Shown here: positions 8,595-15,937 of the stretch, in pieces | Layout: each line of letters opens with the position of its first letter | How positions within the stretch are numbered: the first letter of the stretch is position 1 | Assembly: GCA_951813525.2 (NCBI GenBank) | Contig: CATOTJ020000002.1 | Location: forward strand, 1,364,001 to 1,428,000 | Reading direction: 5' to 3' | DNA: 64,000 bases | Source of the DNA: Thermohalobaculum sp951813525 | Lineage (GTDB): Bacteria; Pseudomonadota; Alphaproteobacteria; Rhodobacterales; Rhodobacteraceae | Program-made: the position numbers and the translations under genes | The notes under the pieces: model-generated | Database searches by the model: none | What the model saw: only the letters and a program-made list of their open reading frames with translations | What the model was told of the DNA's origin: nothing

Positions 8595-9502
8595 GCCTGC
8601 TCCATCGACAGGCGAACCTCGTCCAGGATTTTCTTCGCCTCGGACCCCTGAAACCGGGCGATATCGTCCTGGTATTTCAAGAGAGCGCCCATCGTATCGG
8701 TGATCACGTCCGGCGCCAGTTCGAGTGCGTCCAGCGATATCAAGCACTTTGCCCAATCGATTGTTTCGGCGACGCCCGGTTTTTTGAAGAGATCTTCATC
8801 GCGCAGGCGCTGCACGAAGGCGACGACTTCACGGGAAAGCTGCTCGCTGACATCCGGGGCGCGGGACGCAAGGATGGCCTGCTCGCGTTCGGCATCCGGG
8901 TAATCGACCCAATGATAGAGGCAGCGGCGTTTCAACGCGTCGTGAACTTCGCGGGTTCTGTTCGATGTCAGGATCACAATGGGCGGCTCGGGCGCCTTGA
9001 TGGTGCCCAACTCGGGGATCGTCACCTGAAAGTCCGAAAGCGCCTCCAGCAAGAACGCCTCGAACGGCTCGTCGGTGCGGTCGAGTTCGTCGATCAACAG
9101 GACGGGCGCGCCGCCGTCCTGAGGTTCCATTGCCTCCAAAAGCGGACGGCGTGTCAGGAAGCGCTCGGAAAACAGCTCGGATGTCAGCGCATCACGGTCG
9201 GCATTGCCGCCAGCCTCGGCCAGACGGATCTCGATCATCTGGGCGGGATAGTTCCATTCGTAAACTGCCGAGGCCGCGTCGAGACCCTCGTAGCATTGCA
9301 GCCTGATCAGACGGCGGTCGAGGCCGGTTGCCAGCGCCTTCGCGATTTCGGTCTTGCCGACCCCGGCCTCGCCTTCCAGGAAGAGCGGACGCCCGAGTTT
9401 CAGCGACAGGAACACGACGGTCGCCAGCGAGCGGCCACAAACGTATCCGGTACCTGACAGCATGTCCTGAGTTGCGGCAATAGAGGCAGGCGTCGTGCGC
9501 AT
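8591..9502 (-). CDS. coxD: CoxD-like MoxR-family AAA+ ATPase
   Basis: 303 residues from the ATG at 9502, which has AAAGGA at good spacing; an in-frame start 57 bp upstream is less well supported. It shows Walker A (GEAGVGKTE, around residue 43), Walker B (VLLIDELDR) and sensor-1 (LTSNRTRE). MoxR/CoxD ATPases act as chaperones with a vWA partner, here the overlapping downstream gene. In CO dehydrogenase biogenesis CoxD is implicated in assembling the Cu-S-Mo site, but related pairs serve other hydroxylases, so the client is unproven. Confidence 0.8.
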   Translation of the reverse strand: MRTTPASIAATQDMLSGTGYVCGRSLATVVFLSLKLGRPLFLEGEAGVGKTEIAKALATGLDRRLIRLQCYEGLDAASAVYEWNYPAQMIEIRLAEAGGNADRDALTSELFSERFLTRRPLLEAMEPQDGGAPVLLIDELDRTDEPFEAFLLEALSDFQVTIPELGTIKAPEPPIVILTSNRTREVHDALKRRCLYHWVDYPDAEREQAILASRAPDVSEQLSREVVAFVQRLRDEDLFKKPGVAETIDWAKCLISLDALELAPDVITDTMGALLKYQDDIARFQGSEAKKILDEVRLSMEQA

Positions 9503-9651
9503 CGTGGTCCTTTCAAGGGCCGCAGGCATAGATGGTGCGGGGCCAAAGAGATCAGGCACCGATCACGACCGGCGCAGATGGCAACCTGATTAGACAATTC
9601 ACCCCCCGGCGACTAGACTTCGCCATGTCGCACAACAAATTGGGTGGGCCC

Positions 9652-10068
9652 ATGACATATCTTCGATCCATTCTTCAAATTTCAGTCATCGCCGCGTTGT
9701 TCGGTGTTGCCGCGCCCAACGGCGCGCAGGCCGACGGACACCTTCAAAACGAGTTCAGAGATTCGTACTGGGTTATCTGTGAGGGCAGTTGCGAGGAGAA
9801 AGTCTTCTACTATCGCATCCATCTGCGGGACGACGGCATGCTGGGATGGCGGCGCAACCGCGACGACGACATGGTCTATGACGGCAATGACCGCTGGCGG
9901 ATATCGGGGCGGTTCCTGGTCTTTATCTGGACCGATTCGACTGCCGTCGAAGTCTTTGAAATCGGTCGCGGCGGGCGGCAGGAATATGCTGGCCCAAGCT
10001 CGGTCGACACCGATCATTCGGTAATCCGCCGCGCCCGCGAAAGCGGCGGGACGATGCGCGAACCATAG
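9652..10068 (+). CDS. Small secreted protein of unknown function
   Basis: 138 residues from the second in-frame ATG, chosen because GGGTGGG precedes it and translation then begins directly with a signal peptide (MTYLRSILQ plus ISVIAALFG) ending at AQA-DG. The mature part, about 105 residues, has two Cys in VICEGSCEEK that could form a disulfide. It is rich in aromatic and charged residues (LGWRRNRDDD, YDGNDRWR) as in a small beta-sheet domain. No family is recognised. It is transcribed away from the coxD-like gene and convergent with mgtE. Confidence 0.65.
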   Translation: MTYLRSILQISVIAALFGVAAPNGAQADGHLQNEFRDSYWVICEGSCEEKVFYYRIHLRDDGMLGWRRNRDDDMVYDGNDRWRISGRFLVFIWTDSTAVEVFEIGRGGRQEYAGPSSVDTDHSVIRRARESGGTMREP

Positions 10069-10112
10069 GGCCGCCGGGCGCGATGATGGCCTGGGGCGGC
10101 TGGTCCAGCGGG

Positions 10113-11489
10113 TTACAGCAGGATTAGAACGGCCAGCCCCAGAAAGGCGAAAAATCCGATCACATCGGTGACGGTGGTAACGAACGCGCCGGATGCAAGC
10201 GCCGGATCGGCGCCTGCACGGTCCAGCCCGATCGGGATCAAGATCCCGGCCAGGCCTGCGGCAAGCATGTTGATGACCATTGCCATTCCGATCACAACAC
10301 CCAGCCACGGATCGCCGAACCAGGCCCAGGCGATCAACCCCATCACAACCGCAAACACCAATCCATTGCCGAAGCCGACCAGCGTTTCGCGTATCACGAC
10401 GCGCCAGGCGTTTGTCGGCGTCAAATCGCGGGTGGCAATCGCGCGGACCGCAACCGTCAGCGACTGCGTGCCGCCGTTGCCCCCCATCGACGCAACGATG
10501 GGCATCAGGATGGCCAGGGCAACCAGCTGACCAATGGCCTGATCGAACAGACCAATCACCAGCGAGGCCATGATCGCGGTCACAAGATTTACGGCCAGCC
10601 ACGGGAACCGGCGCTTGGTGATTGCCCAAACCTGATCCGACAGCTCTTCATCCCCGACGCCGCCGAGGCGTTTAAGATCCTCTTCCGCCTCGTCTTCCAG
10701 GACCTCCATCGCGTCGTCGATGGTGATGACACCAATCAGACGCCCGTCCAGATCAACAACCGGGGCCGAGACCAGATGATACTGGTTAAAGGCATAACCG
10801 ACATCTTCCTTTGGTTCGGTCGCATCGATTGTGCGCAAGTCGTCTTCCATCAGCGATTCCAACGTCACGGGGCGACGGGCGCCCATGATCGCAGAGAGCG
10901 TGACTTTTCCCACGGGCCGGGCGCGCGCGTCGACGACGATGACCTCGTAAAACCGTTTGGGCAGATCGTCGGCGGCGCGCATATAGTCGATCATCTGACC
11001 GACGGTCCAGAAGGGCGGCGCCTTGACCAGTTCGCGCTGCATCAGGCGCCCGGCAGTGTCTTCGGGATAGGTCAGCGATTGTTCGATCACCGACCGGTCG
11101 GCAGGGTCCAGCGCGTCCAGAACCATCCGCTGATTGGCCGGTTCAAGATCTTCGACCAGATAGACGGCATCATCCGAGTCCAGATCACGGACCGCTTCGG
11201 CCACCTGAACCGGATGCAGGATTGACAGCACGTCGTCGCGGACGCCTTCCTCCAACTCGGCAAGGACTTCTTTGTCGATGTCCTCCCAGACCAGATCCAG
11301 GAAGGCGCGCCTGCCTTCGGCGCCGATCTGCTCCAGAAGATCGGCGATGTCGGCGGCGTGCAGGTCTTCGATCAGTGACAGCACTGCGACCCTGTCACGG
11401 ACAGTCGCAGATTCGACGACTGCGGCCACGATCTCGGGATCGAGTTCATAGTCGTCGTCGCGCGGTTCGATATCAGGTTGTTCGGTCAT
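10113..11489 (-). CDS. mgtE: MgtE-type magnesium transporter
   Basis: 458 residues, the usual MgtE length. The cytoplasmic N domain (about 15-130) shows the repeated LADLLEQIGAEG-like pattern. A CBS pair (about 135-255) includes LVSAPVVDLDGRLIGV, followed by the connecting helix. The membrane domain (about 285-458) has five predicted helices with the conserved ASMGGNGGTQSL segment and the PTNAWRV loop. MgtE is a Mg2+ channel gated by Mg2+ binding to the cytoplasmic domains. It is divergent from the TPR-glycosyltransferase gene. Confidence 0.93.
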   Translation of the reverse strand: MTEQPDIEPRDDDYELDPEIVAAVVESATVRDRVAVLSLIEDLHAADIADLLEQIGAEGRRAFLDLVWEDIDKEVLAELEEGVRDDVLSILHPVQVAEAVRDLDSDDAVYLVEDLEPANQRMVLDALDPADRSVIEQSLTYPEDTAGRLMQRELVKAPPFWTVGQMIDYMRAADDLPKRFYEVIVVDARARPVGKVTLSAIMGARRPVTLESLMEDDLRTIDATEPKEDVGYAFNQYHLVSAPVVDLDGRLIGVITIDDAMEVLEDEAEEDLKRLGGVGDEELSDQVWAITKRRFPWLAVNLVTAIMASLVIGLFDQAIGQLVALAILMPIVASMGGNGGTQSLTVAVRAIATRDLTPTNAWRVVIRETLVGFGNGLVFAVVMGLIAWAWFGDPWLGVVIGMAMVINMLAAGLAGILIPIGLDRAGADPALASGAFVTTVTDVIGFFAFLGLAVLILL

Positions 11490-11549
11490 GGCAGCATCCG
11501 GTCAGAACCCGCTTTGCTGATACAGGCAGGATGTGAAAATTCCTACCGG

Positions 11550-11582
11550 CGGGCGGCCGGAGCGCCCGAAATTTTTTTATTG
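11550..11582 (+). terminator. Intrinsic-terminator-like hairpin in the leader of the TPR-glycosyltransferase gene
   Basis: A 6-bp GC stem (CGGGCG and CGCCCG) with a 7-nt loop is followed by AAATTTTTTTATT on the + strand. No + strand gene ends just upstream; the next gene to the left, mgtE, is divergent. The structure therefore sits inside the probable 5' leader of the gene starting at 11659 and would suit an attenuator. Confidence 0.5.
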
Positions 11583-11658
11583 TCAACGATTTCCATGGCA
11601 GAGAGAAAGCGGCGGGGTCCCAGGCGGCCCTGGAGTTGGGACCAGCAGGGTCAAAGGC

Positions 11659-13056
11659 ATGAACGAGCAGCCGGCAAATGAAGCACCGCGAACGTTGAAC
11701 GACGTGTTTTCCGAGGCGGTGAAAAAACATCGCGCCGGGGAACAGGACGAGGCGGCCAAGCTCTATCGCCTCTGCATCGCGCATCAGCCGAACTCGGTGA
11801 CGGCGTGGACCAATCTGGGCGCATTGTTGCGGTCGCAAAAAAAGCTGCTGCCTGCAATCGCCTGTCATCGCAAGGCAATCGAACTCAATCCAGACTCGGT
11901 TAATGCCCGGTCAAACCTGGCGAACGCGCTGGCCGATATCGGTGACTGCGTGGAAGCGATCGAGATCCGCGAAAAACTGGTCGAAGAATTTCCCGACGAA
12001 TGGGGCCGGGTGCGCGATCTGGCGATCGCGTATCGCGGGGCATGGCGCAATCAGGACGCCGTCGATCTGATCGACCGCACAGTGGCACGTTTGGGCGAAG
12101 ATGAAGAGGCGCTTTTGCAGCGCTCGCTGGCGCATCTGATGCTGGGCAATTGGGCGGAAGGGTTCAGCGATTTCGAAGCGCGTTATGCCGGTGACGAGGT
12201 CGCATTGCCGAAGAACGCGCCTTGGCCCCGTTGGATGGGCGAGGATCTGACTGGCCGGTCGATTATCGTTTTGCCGGAACAAGGGTTCGGCGATGCGATC
12301 CTGATGGCCCGGTTCATCCCGCAGCTGAAGGCCTTGGGGGCTGCACATGTTGCCATGGTCGCAAAGGGACCGCTGCTGCGATTGGTGGGCGATATTGAAG
12401 GCGTCGACCAAGTCCTGCCCGGTGCAAAGCGCAGCCAGCATTTCGATTTCTATACTCCGAATATGAGCCTGCCGCATCTGGTGGGGATGGTGGATGGAGA
12501 TACGCCCCCGCCGGTGCCCAAACTGACCATTCCCGACGACAGTGCCGAGCGTGCGCGCAAGCTGATGCACGCGTTCCGCGACCGGTTCAAAATCGGCGTT
12601 GTCTGGACCGGTTCGCTGACCTATCGGGCCAACCACCGGCGCTCGACCACACCGGAGAGCTTTATTCGGCTTGCCAATGTTCCCGGCGTGCAGCTTTTCA
12701 GTTTGTACAAAGGCGATGCGCATCAGGATTATGTCGATTCCGGCATGGCTTCGGTCATCGTTGATGCCTGTGGCCAAGACCGCGATTTCGCCGATACCGC
12801 TGCAATGATCGATAAGATGGATCTGATGATCACGACCGATACCGCCGTGGTGCATGTGGCAGCGTCGTTGGGCAAACCGGTCTGGAACATGCTGACCTGG
12901 GAAGGCTTTTGGCTCTATGGCGCTGACCAGACGACGCCGTGGTACCCATCGATGCGGCTTTTCCGCCAGAACCGGAGCGGCAATTGGGAGTCGGTGTTCG
13001 CCGACGTTGAAGCCGCCCTGAAAGCGCATCTTGAAGAACGGAGGGCAACCACATGA
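11659..13056 (+). CDS. TPR-repeat protein with GT9-like glycosyltransferase domain
   Basis: 465 residues. Three or so tetratricopeptide repeats span about 10-150 (for example SVTAWTNLGALLRSQKK and SVNARSNLANALADIG). The C-terminal half (about 190-460) resembles the heptosyltransferase/GT-B fold, with LPEQGFGDAILMARF at its start, GVVWTGS, and TTDTAVVHVAASLGKPVW near the nucleotide-sugar site. Such TPR-GT proteins often modify surface glycans or proteins; the acceptor here is unknown. The ATG at 11659 was chosen over an upstream GTG because the upstream residues look non-coding and overlap the terminator-like hairpin. Its stop overlaps the next start (ATGA). Confidence 0.75.
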   Translation: MNEQPANEAPRTLNDVFSEAVKKHRAGEQDEAAKLYRLCIAHQPNSVTAWTNLGALLRSQKKLLPAIACHRKAIELNPDSVNARSNLANALADIGDCVEAIEIREKLVEEFPDEWGRVRDLAIAYRGAWRNQDAVDLIDRTVARLGEDEEALLQRSLAHLMLGNWAEGFSDFEARYAGDEVALPKNAPWPRWMGEDLTGRSIIVLPEQGFGDAILMARFIPQLKALGAAHVAMVAKGPLLRLVGDIEGVDQVLPGAKRSQHFDFYTPNMSLPHLVGMVDGDTPPPVPKLTIPDDSAERARKLMHAFRDRFKIGVVWTGSLTYRANHRRSTTPESFIRLANVPGVQLFSLYKGDAHQDYVDSGMASVIVDACGQDRDFADTAAMIDKMDLMITTDTAVVHVAASLGKPVWNMLTWEGFWLYGADQTTPWYPSMRLFRQNRSGNWESVFADVEAALKAHLEERRATT

Positions 13057-13445
13057 GCGGTACAGTCACCGTCGAAATTGCGCCGGGCGAACTGATCGAC
13101 AAGATCACGATCCTTCTGATCAAGTCCGAGAAGATCGCCGACCCCGGCAAGCTCGCCAATGTGCGCATCGAGTTGGAAACGCTGACCGTTTGCCGCGACA
13201 GATTGCTGCCCGCCTCGCCCGACCTCGACCGGCTGAGCGGCAAATTGAAAGACGTGAACAGCGCGTTATGGGTGATCGAGGATGACATTCGCGATTGCGA
13301 ACGCGATGGCGATTTCGGCGAGCGTTTCGTCGAACTGGCGCGGTCTGTCTACAAAACCAATGACGTGCGCGCCGATCTGAAACGTCAGATCAACGTGCTT
13401 TTGGGGTCGCATCTGGTCGAAGAAAAATCCTATCAGCCCTATTAA
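13053..13445 (+). CDS. DUF6165-family protein
   Basis: 130 residues beginning MSGTVTVEIAPGEL and containing GELIDKITILLIKSEKI, typical of a small alpha-helical family usually found beside TPR-glycosyltransferases. The start overlaps the stop of the upstream gene by four bases (ATGA), so the two are translationally coupled and probably work together. It has no signal peptide or membrane helix. Molecular function is not known; the context suggests a role in surface glycan or glycoprotein formation. Confidence 0.7.
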   Translation: MSGTVTVEIAPGELIDKITILLIKSEKIADPGKLANVRIELETLTVCRDRLLPASPDLDRLSGKLKDVNSALWVIEDDIRDCERDGDFGERFVELARSVYKTNDVRADLKRQINVLLGSHLVEEKSYQPY

Positions 13446-13552
13446 CTGCAGCAGGCCGAAGGGCGGCGACCGATAGTGCCGGGGGCTTGCGTGGCCGCAT
13501 TTTCGGGGCGCCAAACAACGGCAGACCGGCACCAGGCGATCGGATCGGCGTT

Positions 13553-13963
13553 CTAGTACCGGATCGTCCCATCCGGGTCGTGGATCAAAGCATCGACTTC
13601 GATTTCGACCACCATGCCGGGTTGGTTCAGCCCGCATTCGACACCGCAAGAGACGGGTTCGATCCCGTCGAATACCTCGCCATGGGCGCGAACAAAGCCA
13701 GCGCCGTGTTCCGGCAGCGAGGTCAGATAACCGCGCGTGCGCACGACATGGCGCATTTCTGCGCCGACAGCCTTTAGGGCCTCGTCAATCCGGCCCAGGA
13801 TGTATTTGGTCTGAGCATACGCGTCGCCTGGGGCATGCAACTTGCCCGATGGCTCGATGGCTGTTGTCCCGGCAACGAAGACGAAGGGACCGACACGTTT
13901 TGCCCTGGAGTAATGGGCCAAGTCTTCGAGCCGTCCACCGGATTTATATATCTCGACCGTCAT
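13553..13963 (-). CDS. RidA/YjgF-family protein of the BMC locus, lacking the usual active-site Arg
   Basis: 136 residues from the ATG at 13963, which has a strong AGGAGG site. The family fold is evident (VFVAGTTAI, QTKYILGRIDEAL, GMVVEIEVDAL). Active RidA enzymes hydrolyse enamine/imine intermediates with an Arg located just before the conserved VEV strand. Here that region reads EPVSCGVECGL, with no Arg, so canonical imine deaminase activity is doubtful. It is the last gene of the minus-strand BMC operon, 93 bp after the malate-dehydrogenase-like gene. Its role may be binding or detoxifying a reactive intermediate, which is inference. Confidence 0.8.
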   Translation of the reverse strand: MTVEIYKSGGRLEDLAHYSRAKRVGPFVFVAGTTAIEPSGKLHAPGDAYAQTKYILGRIDEALKAVGAEMRHVVRTRGYLTSLPEHGAGFVRAHGEVFDGIEPVSCGVECGLNQPGMVVEIEVDALIHDPDGTIRY

Positions 13964-14056
13964 GCGATCCTCCTGTTTTTGGGCACCGCTTTGTTTCACG
14001 GACATCGGCCTGGCAGCCGGTGCGATCGGTCTGTGGCGGCGCGGGGCGCCCGGGCG

Positions 14057-15235
14057 TTATCCCGCCAACCGGGCGCGGATCGCCTCCGCCGCTGCGCGCA
14101 ACTGTTCCAGTTCGCTTATCGGCAATGTAAGCTCTTCGACGGCGATCAGCCCATTTGCCCCCAGATGAGCGGGCACACCAAGCACGACGCCGTCGATCCC
14201 GAATTCGCCGTCCAGCATTACCGAGACCGGAACCCACCCGGCCCGGGCGCCGCGAATATGGTCGATCAGCTCGATACTGGCATGGGCCGGGGCTAGAACC
14301 GCCGACCCGGTTTTTTTCAGGGCGACAACCTGCCCGCCGCCCGTGACGGCATCGCGGACACAATCTGCAATTGTGTCGGGCGCCAAGAAGACGTCCAGCG
14401 CGCGGCCCTTGATGGTCGATTGACTGACGATCGGTGCCATCTCGTCGCCATGCGAGCCCAGCGTGATCGCTTGAACATCCGCCGGATCGACACCGGCGGC
14501 ACGGGCCAGCGACAGGCGGAACCGGCTGGAATCGAGTGTCCCGGCCATGCCCAGCACCCGTTCGCGCGGAAACCCGGTGGCCCGCAGCATCTCGACAGTC
14601 ATTTCGTCCAGCGGGTTGGTGACGACGATCACGACCGCCTCGGGCGCAGCGGTCCTTATCGCCTCGGCGGCAGCGCGAATAACCCGGCGATTTGTGCCGA
14701 TCAGATCTGCGCGGCTCATGCCCGGCGTTCGGGGGCGGCCTGCGGTGACAACGACCACATCGGCGCCTGCAACGGCGCCCAGGTTCTGCGATCCGGTCAC
14801 GACCGACGATGATCTGGTGATCCCGGCCGCGTGCATCAGGTCCAACGCTGTTGCTTCGGCCAGACCCGGTGCAATGTCGATCAGTGCGATCTCGGCGGCC
14901 ATGTCGGCATTGGCGGCAAGATGCGCGATATTCGCCCCAACCCCGCCCCCGCCGATCAGCGCCAGCTTGCCAAGACGGCGCGCTTTCGCCGCTGTCCCGG
15001 CGCGCGGTGCGACCCAGCGCGGGGTGCGACGGTAAAGGCCACGGCGCATCTGTGTACTACCGTCGGTGCGGGTAACGGCCGGTCGCTCCAGCGGTCCGTC
15101 GAGCAGCTTGATCCCCAGCCGGTTGGCACTTTCGACCGCCAGATCGGTGACAATATCGCCGGGCAGGATTTCCAGCACCTGACGCCCGCTGGCGCGGATT
15201 GCCTCGACCTGCTCGATGCCGATGACACGGGCCAT
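14057..15235 (-). CDS. BMC-associated malate-dehydrogenase-like enzyme with EutQ-like N-terminal extension
   Basis: 392 residues, about 80 longer than a normal malate dehydrogenase. Residues 1-45 (SGRQVLEILPGDIVTDLA, then NRLGIKLL) resemble the N-terminus of EutQ, which is associated with microcompartments. Residues 46-85 are a basic Pro/Arg/Ala linker. The dehydrogenase domain has GGGGVG (95-100), the NAD-type Asp120, the mobile-loop R169 in RPRTPGMSR that favours malate over lactate, N207, D235/R238 and the catalytic His262 in GSHGDE. All catalytic residues are therefore present. The probable role is NADH recycling or a 2-oxoacid reduction inside the shell. The start shares one base with the BMC-T stop. 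Confidence 0.85.
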   Translation of the reverse strand: MARVIGIEQVEAIRASGRQVLEILPGDIVTDLAVESANRLGIKLLDGPLERPAVTRTDGSTQMRRGLYRRTPRWVAPRAGTAAKARRLGKLALIGGGGVGANIAHLAANADMAAEIALIDIAPGLAEATALDLMHAAGITRSSSVVTGSQNLGAVAGADVVVVTAGRPRTPGMSRADLIGTNRRVIRAAAEAIRTAAPEAVVIVVTNPLDEMTVEMLRATGFPRERVLGMAGTLDSSRFRLSLARAAGVDPADVQAITLGSHGDEMAPIVSQSTIKGRALDVFLAPDTIADCVRDAVTGGGQVVALKKTGSAVLAPAHASIELIDHIRGARAGWVPVSVMLDGEFGIDGVVLGVPAHLGANGLIAVEELTLPISELEQLRAAAEAIRARLAG

Positions 15236-15873
15236 CAGCCGGCCTTACGCTCCGGGGCTTTGCCTTCGACGGCCTCGATCCCGGCGACCGCGCTTTCGAT
15301 CGCTGTTTTGACCGATTCTTCGCTCCCGGAGATGAAGAGCCGGCCAAAACGGCCCACAGCGCGCACCTCGACGATATCGATTTCGGCGGCCTTTTCCGCC
15401 TCGTTTGCGGCAATCGAGATATAGGCGGCGGGCGCACATTCGACGATGCCCAAGGTCTGACCGGGCACCAACAGCGCCCCCTTGCGCCATTTGTTCAGAA
15501 GCTGGGCCTGATAGGGTTCGACCGAGGTGATGATCTGCGTCGACGCGACCGCGGGTTTGACCCGATCCGCCATCGTCACGCCCAGTTCGTCCAGGATCGC
15601 CTGGCGCGCCGCCGTCACCTCGGCATTCGATGGCGAGCGCAGGATAAAGAACCCGAACTCCCGTTCGACGATCTGGCTTGTCGCCTCGACCGATGATGCT
15701 TTCAGCGCCCGGTCGATCAGGGAAAAGACGCCGTTGCCCGGTGCGATTTCACCGATCAGAATCGTATCGCCCGAAAGCGGGATCGACCCCTGAACCGTCG
15801 CCCCGTTATAGGCGGCGAATTTGGGCTGTAGATTGTCGATCTGTACCAGCGCGCGAATGGTCATGTCGCTCAT
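15235..15873 (-). CDS. BMC-T shell protein (tandem BMC domains)
   Basis: 212 residues from the ATG at 15873, with GGAGA upstream; an upstream in-frame start is less likely. Two BMC folds follow each other. The first, about residues 5-100, contains IGEIAPGNGVFSLIDRALK and FGFFILRSPS. The second, about 110-200, contains TLGIVECAPAAYISIAANE and GRLFISGSEESVK. Tandem-domain proteins form trimers with hexagonal outline that tile into the shell, often with a larger or gated pore for cofactors. It is the only trimer-forming shell gene here. Whether it is the stacking, gated type cannot be told from sequence by eye. Confidence 0.88.
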   Translation of the reverse strand: MSDMTIRALVQIDNLQPKFAAYNGATVQGSIPLSGDTILIGEIAPGNGVFSLIDRALKASSVEATSQIVEREFGFFILRSPSNAEVTAARQAILDELGVTMADRVKPAVASTQIITSVEPYQAQLLNKWRKGALLVPGQTLGIVECAPAAYISIAANEAEKAAEIDIVEVRAVGRFGRLFISGSEESVKTAIESAVAGIEAVEGKAPERKAG

Positions 15874-15889
15874 GATCTGTCTCCGGTCT

Positions 15890-15937
15890 GGTGCGTTACT
15901 GCGCACCTGGGCAGCGGCGCGCTGAAGCGCACCCTAC
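15890..15937. repeat. GTAGGGTGCGC-type palindromes after the aldehyde dehydrogenase gene
   Basis: Two inverted repeats: GGTGCG/CGCACC at 15890-15907, and the standard element at 15917-15937 reading CGCGCTGAAGCGCACCCTAC on the + strand. On the coding strand the TAG within the leading GTAG of the second element is the stop codon of the dehydrogenase gene. The element belongs to a dispersed family also seen at 18511, 31761, 43692 and 47077. Confidence 0.8.
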
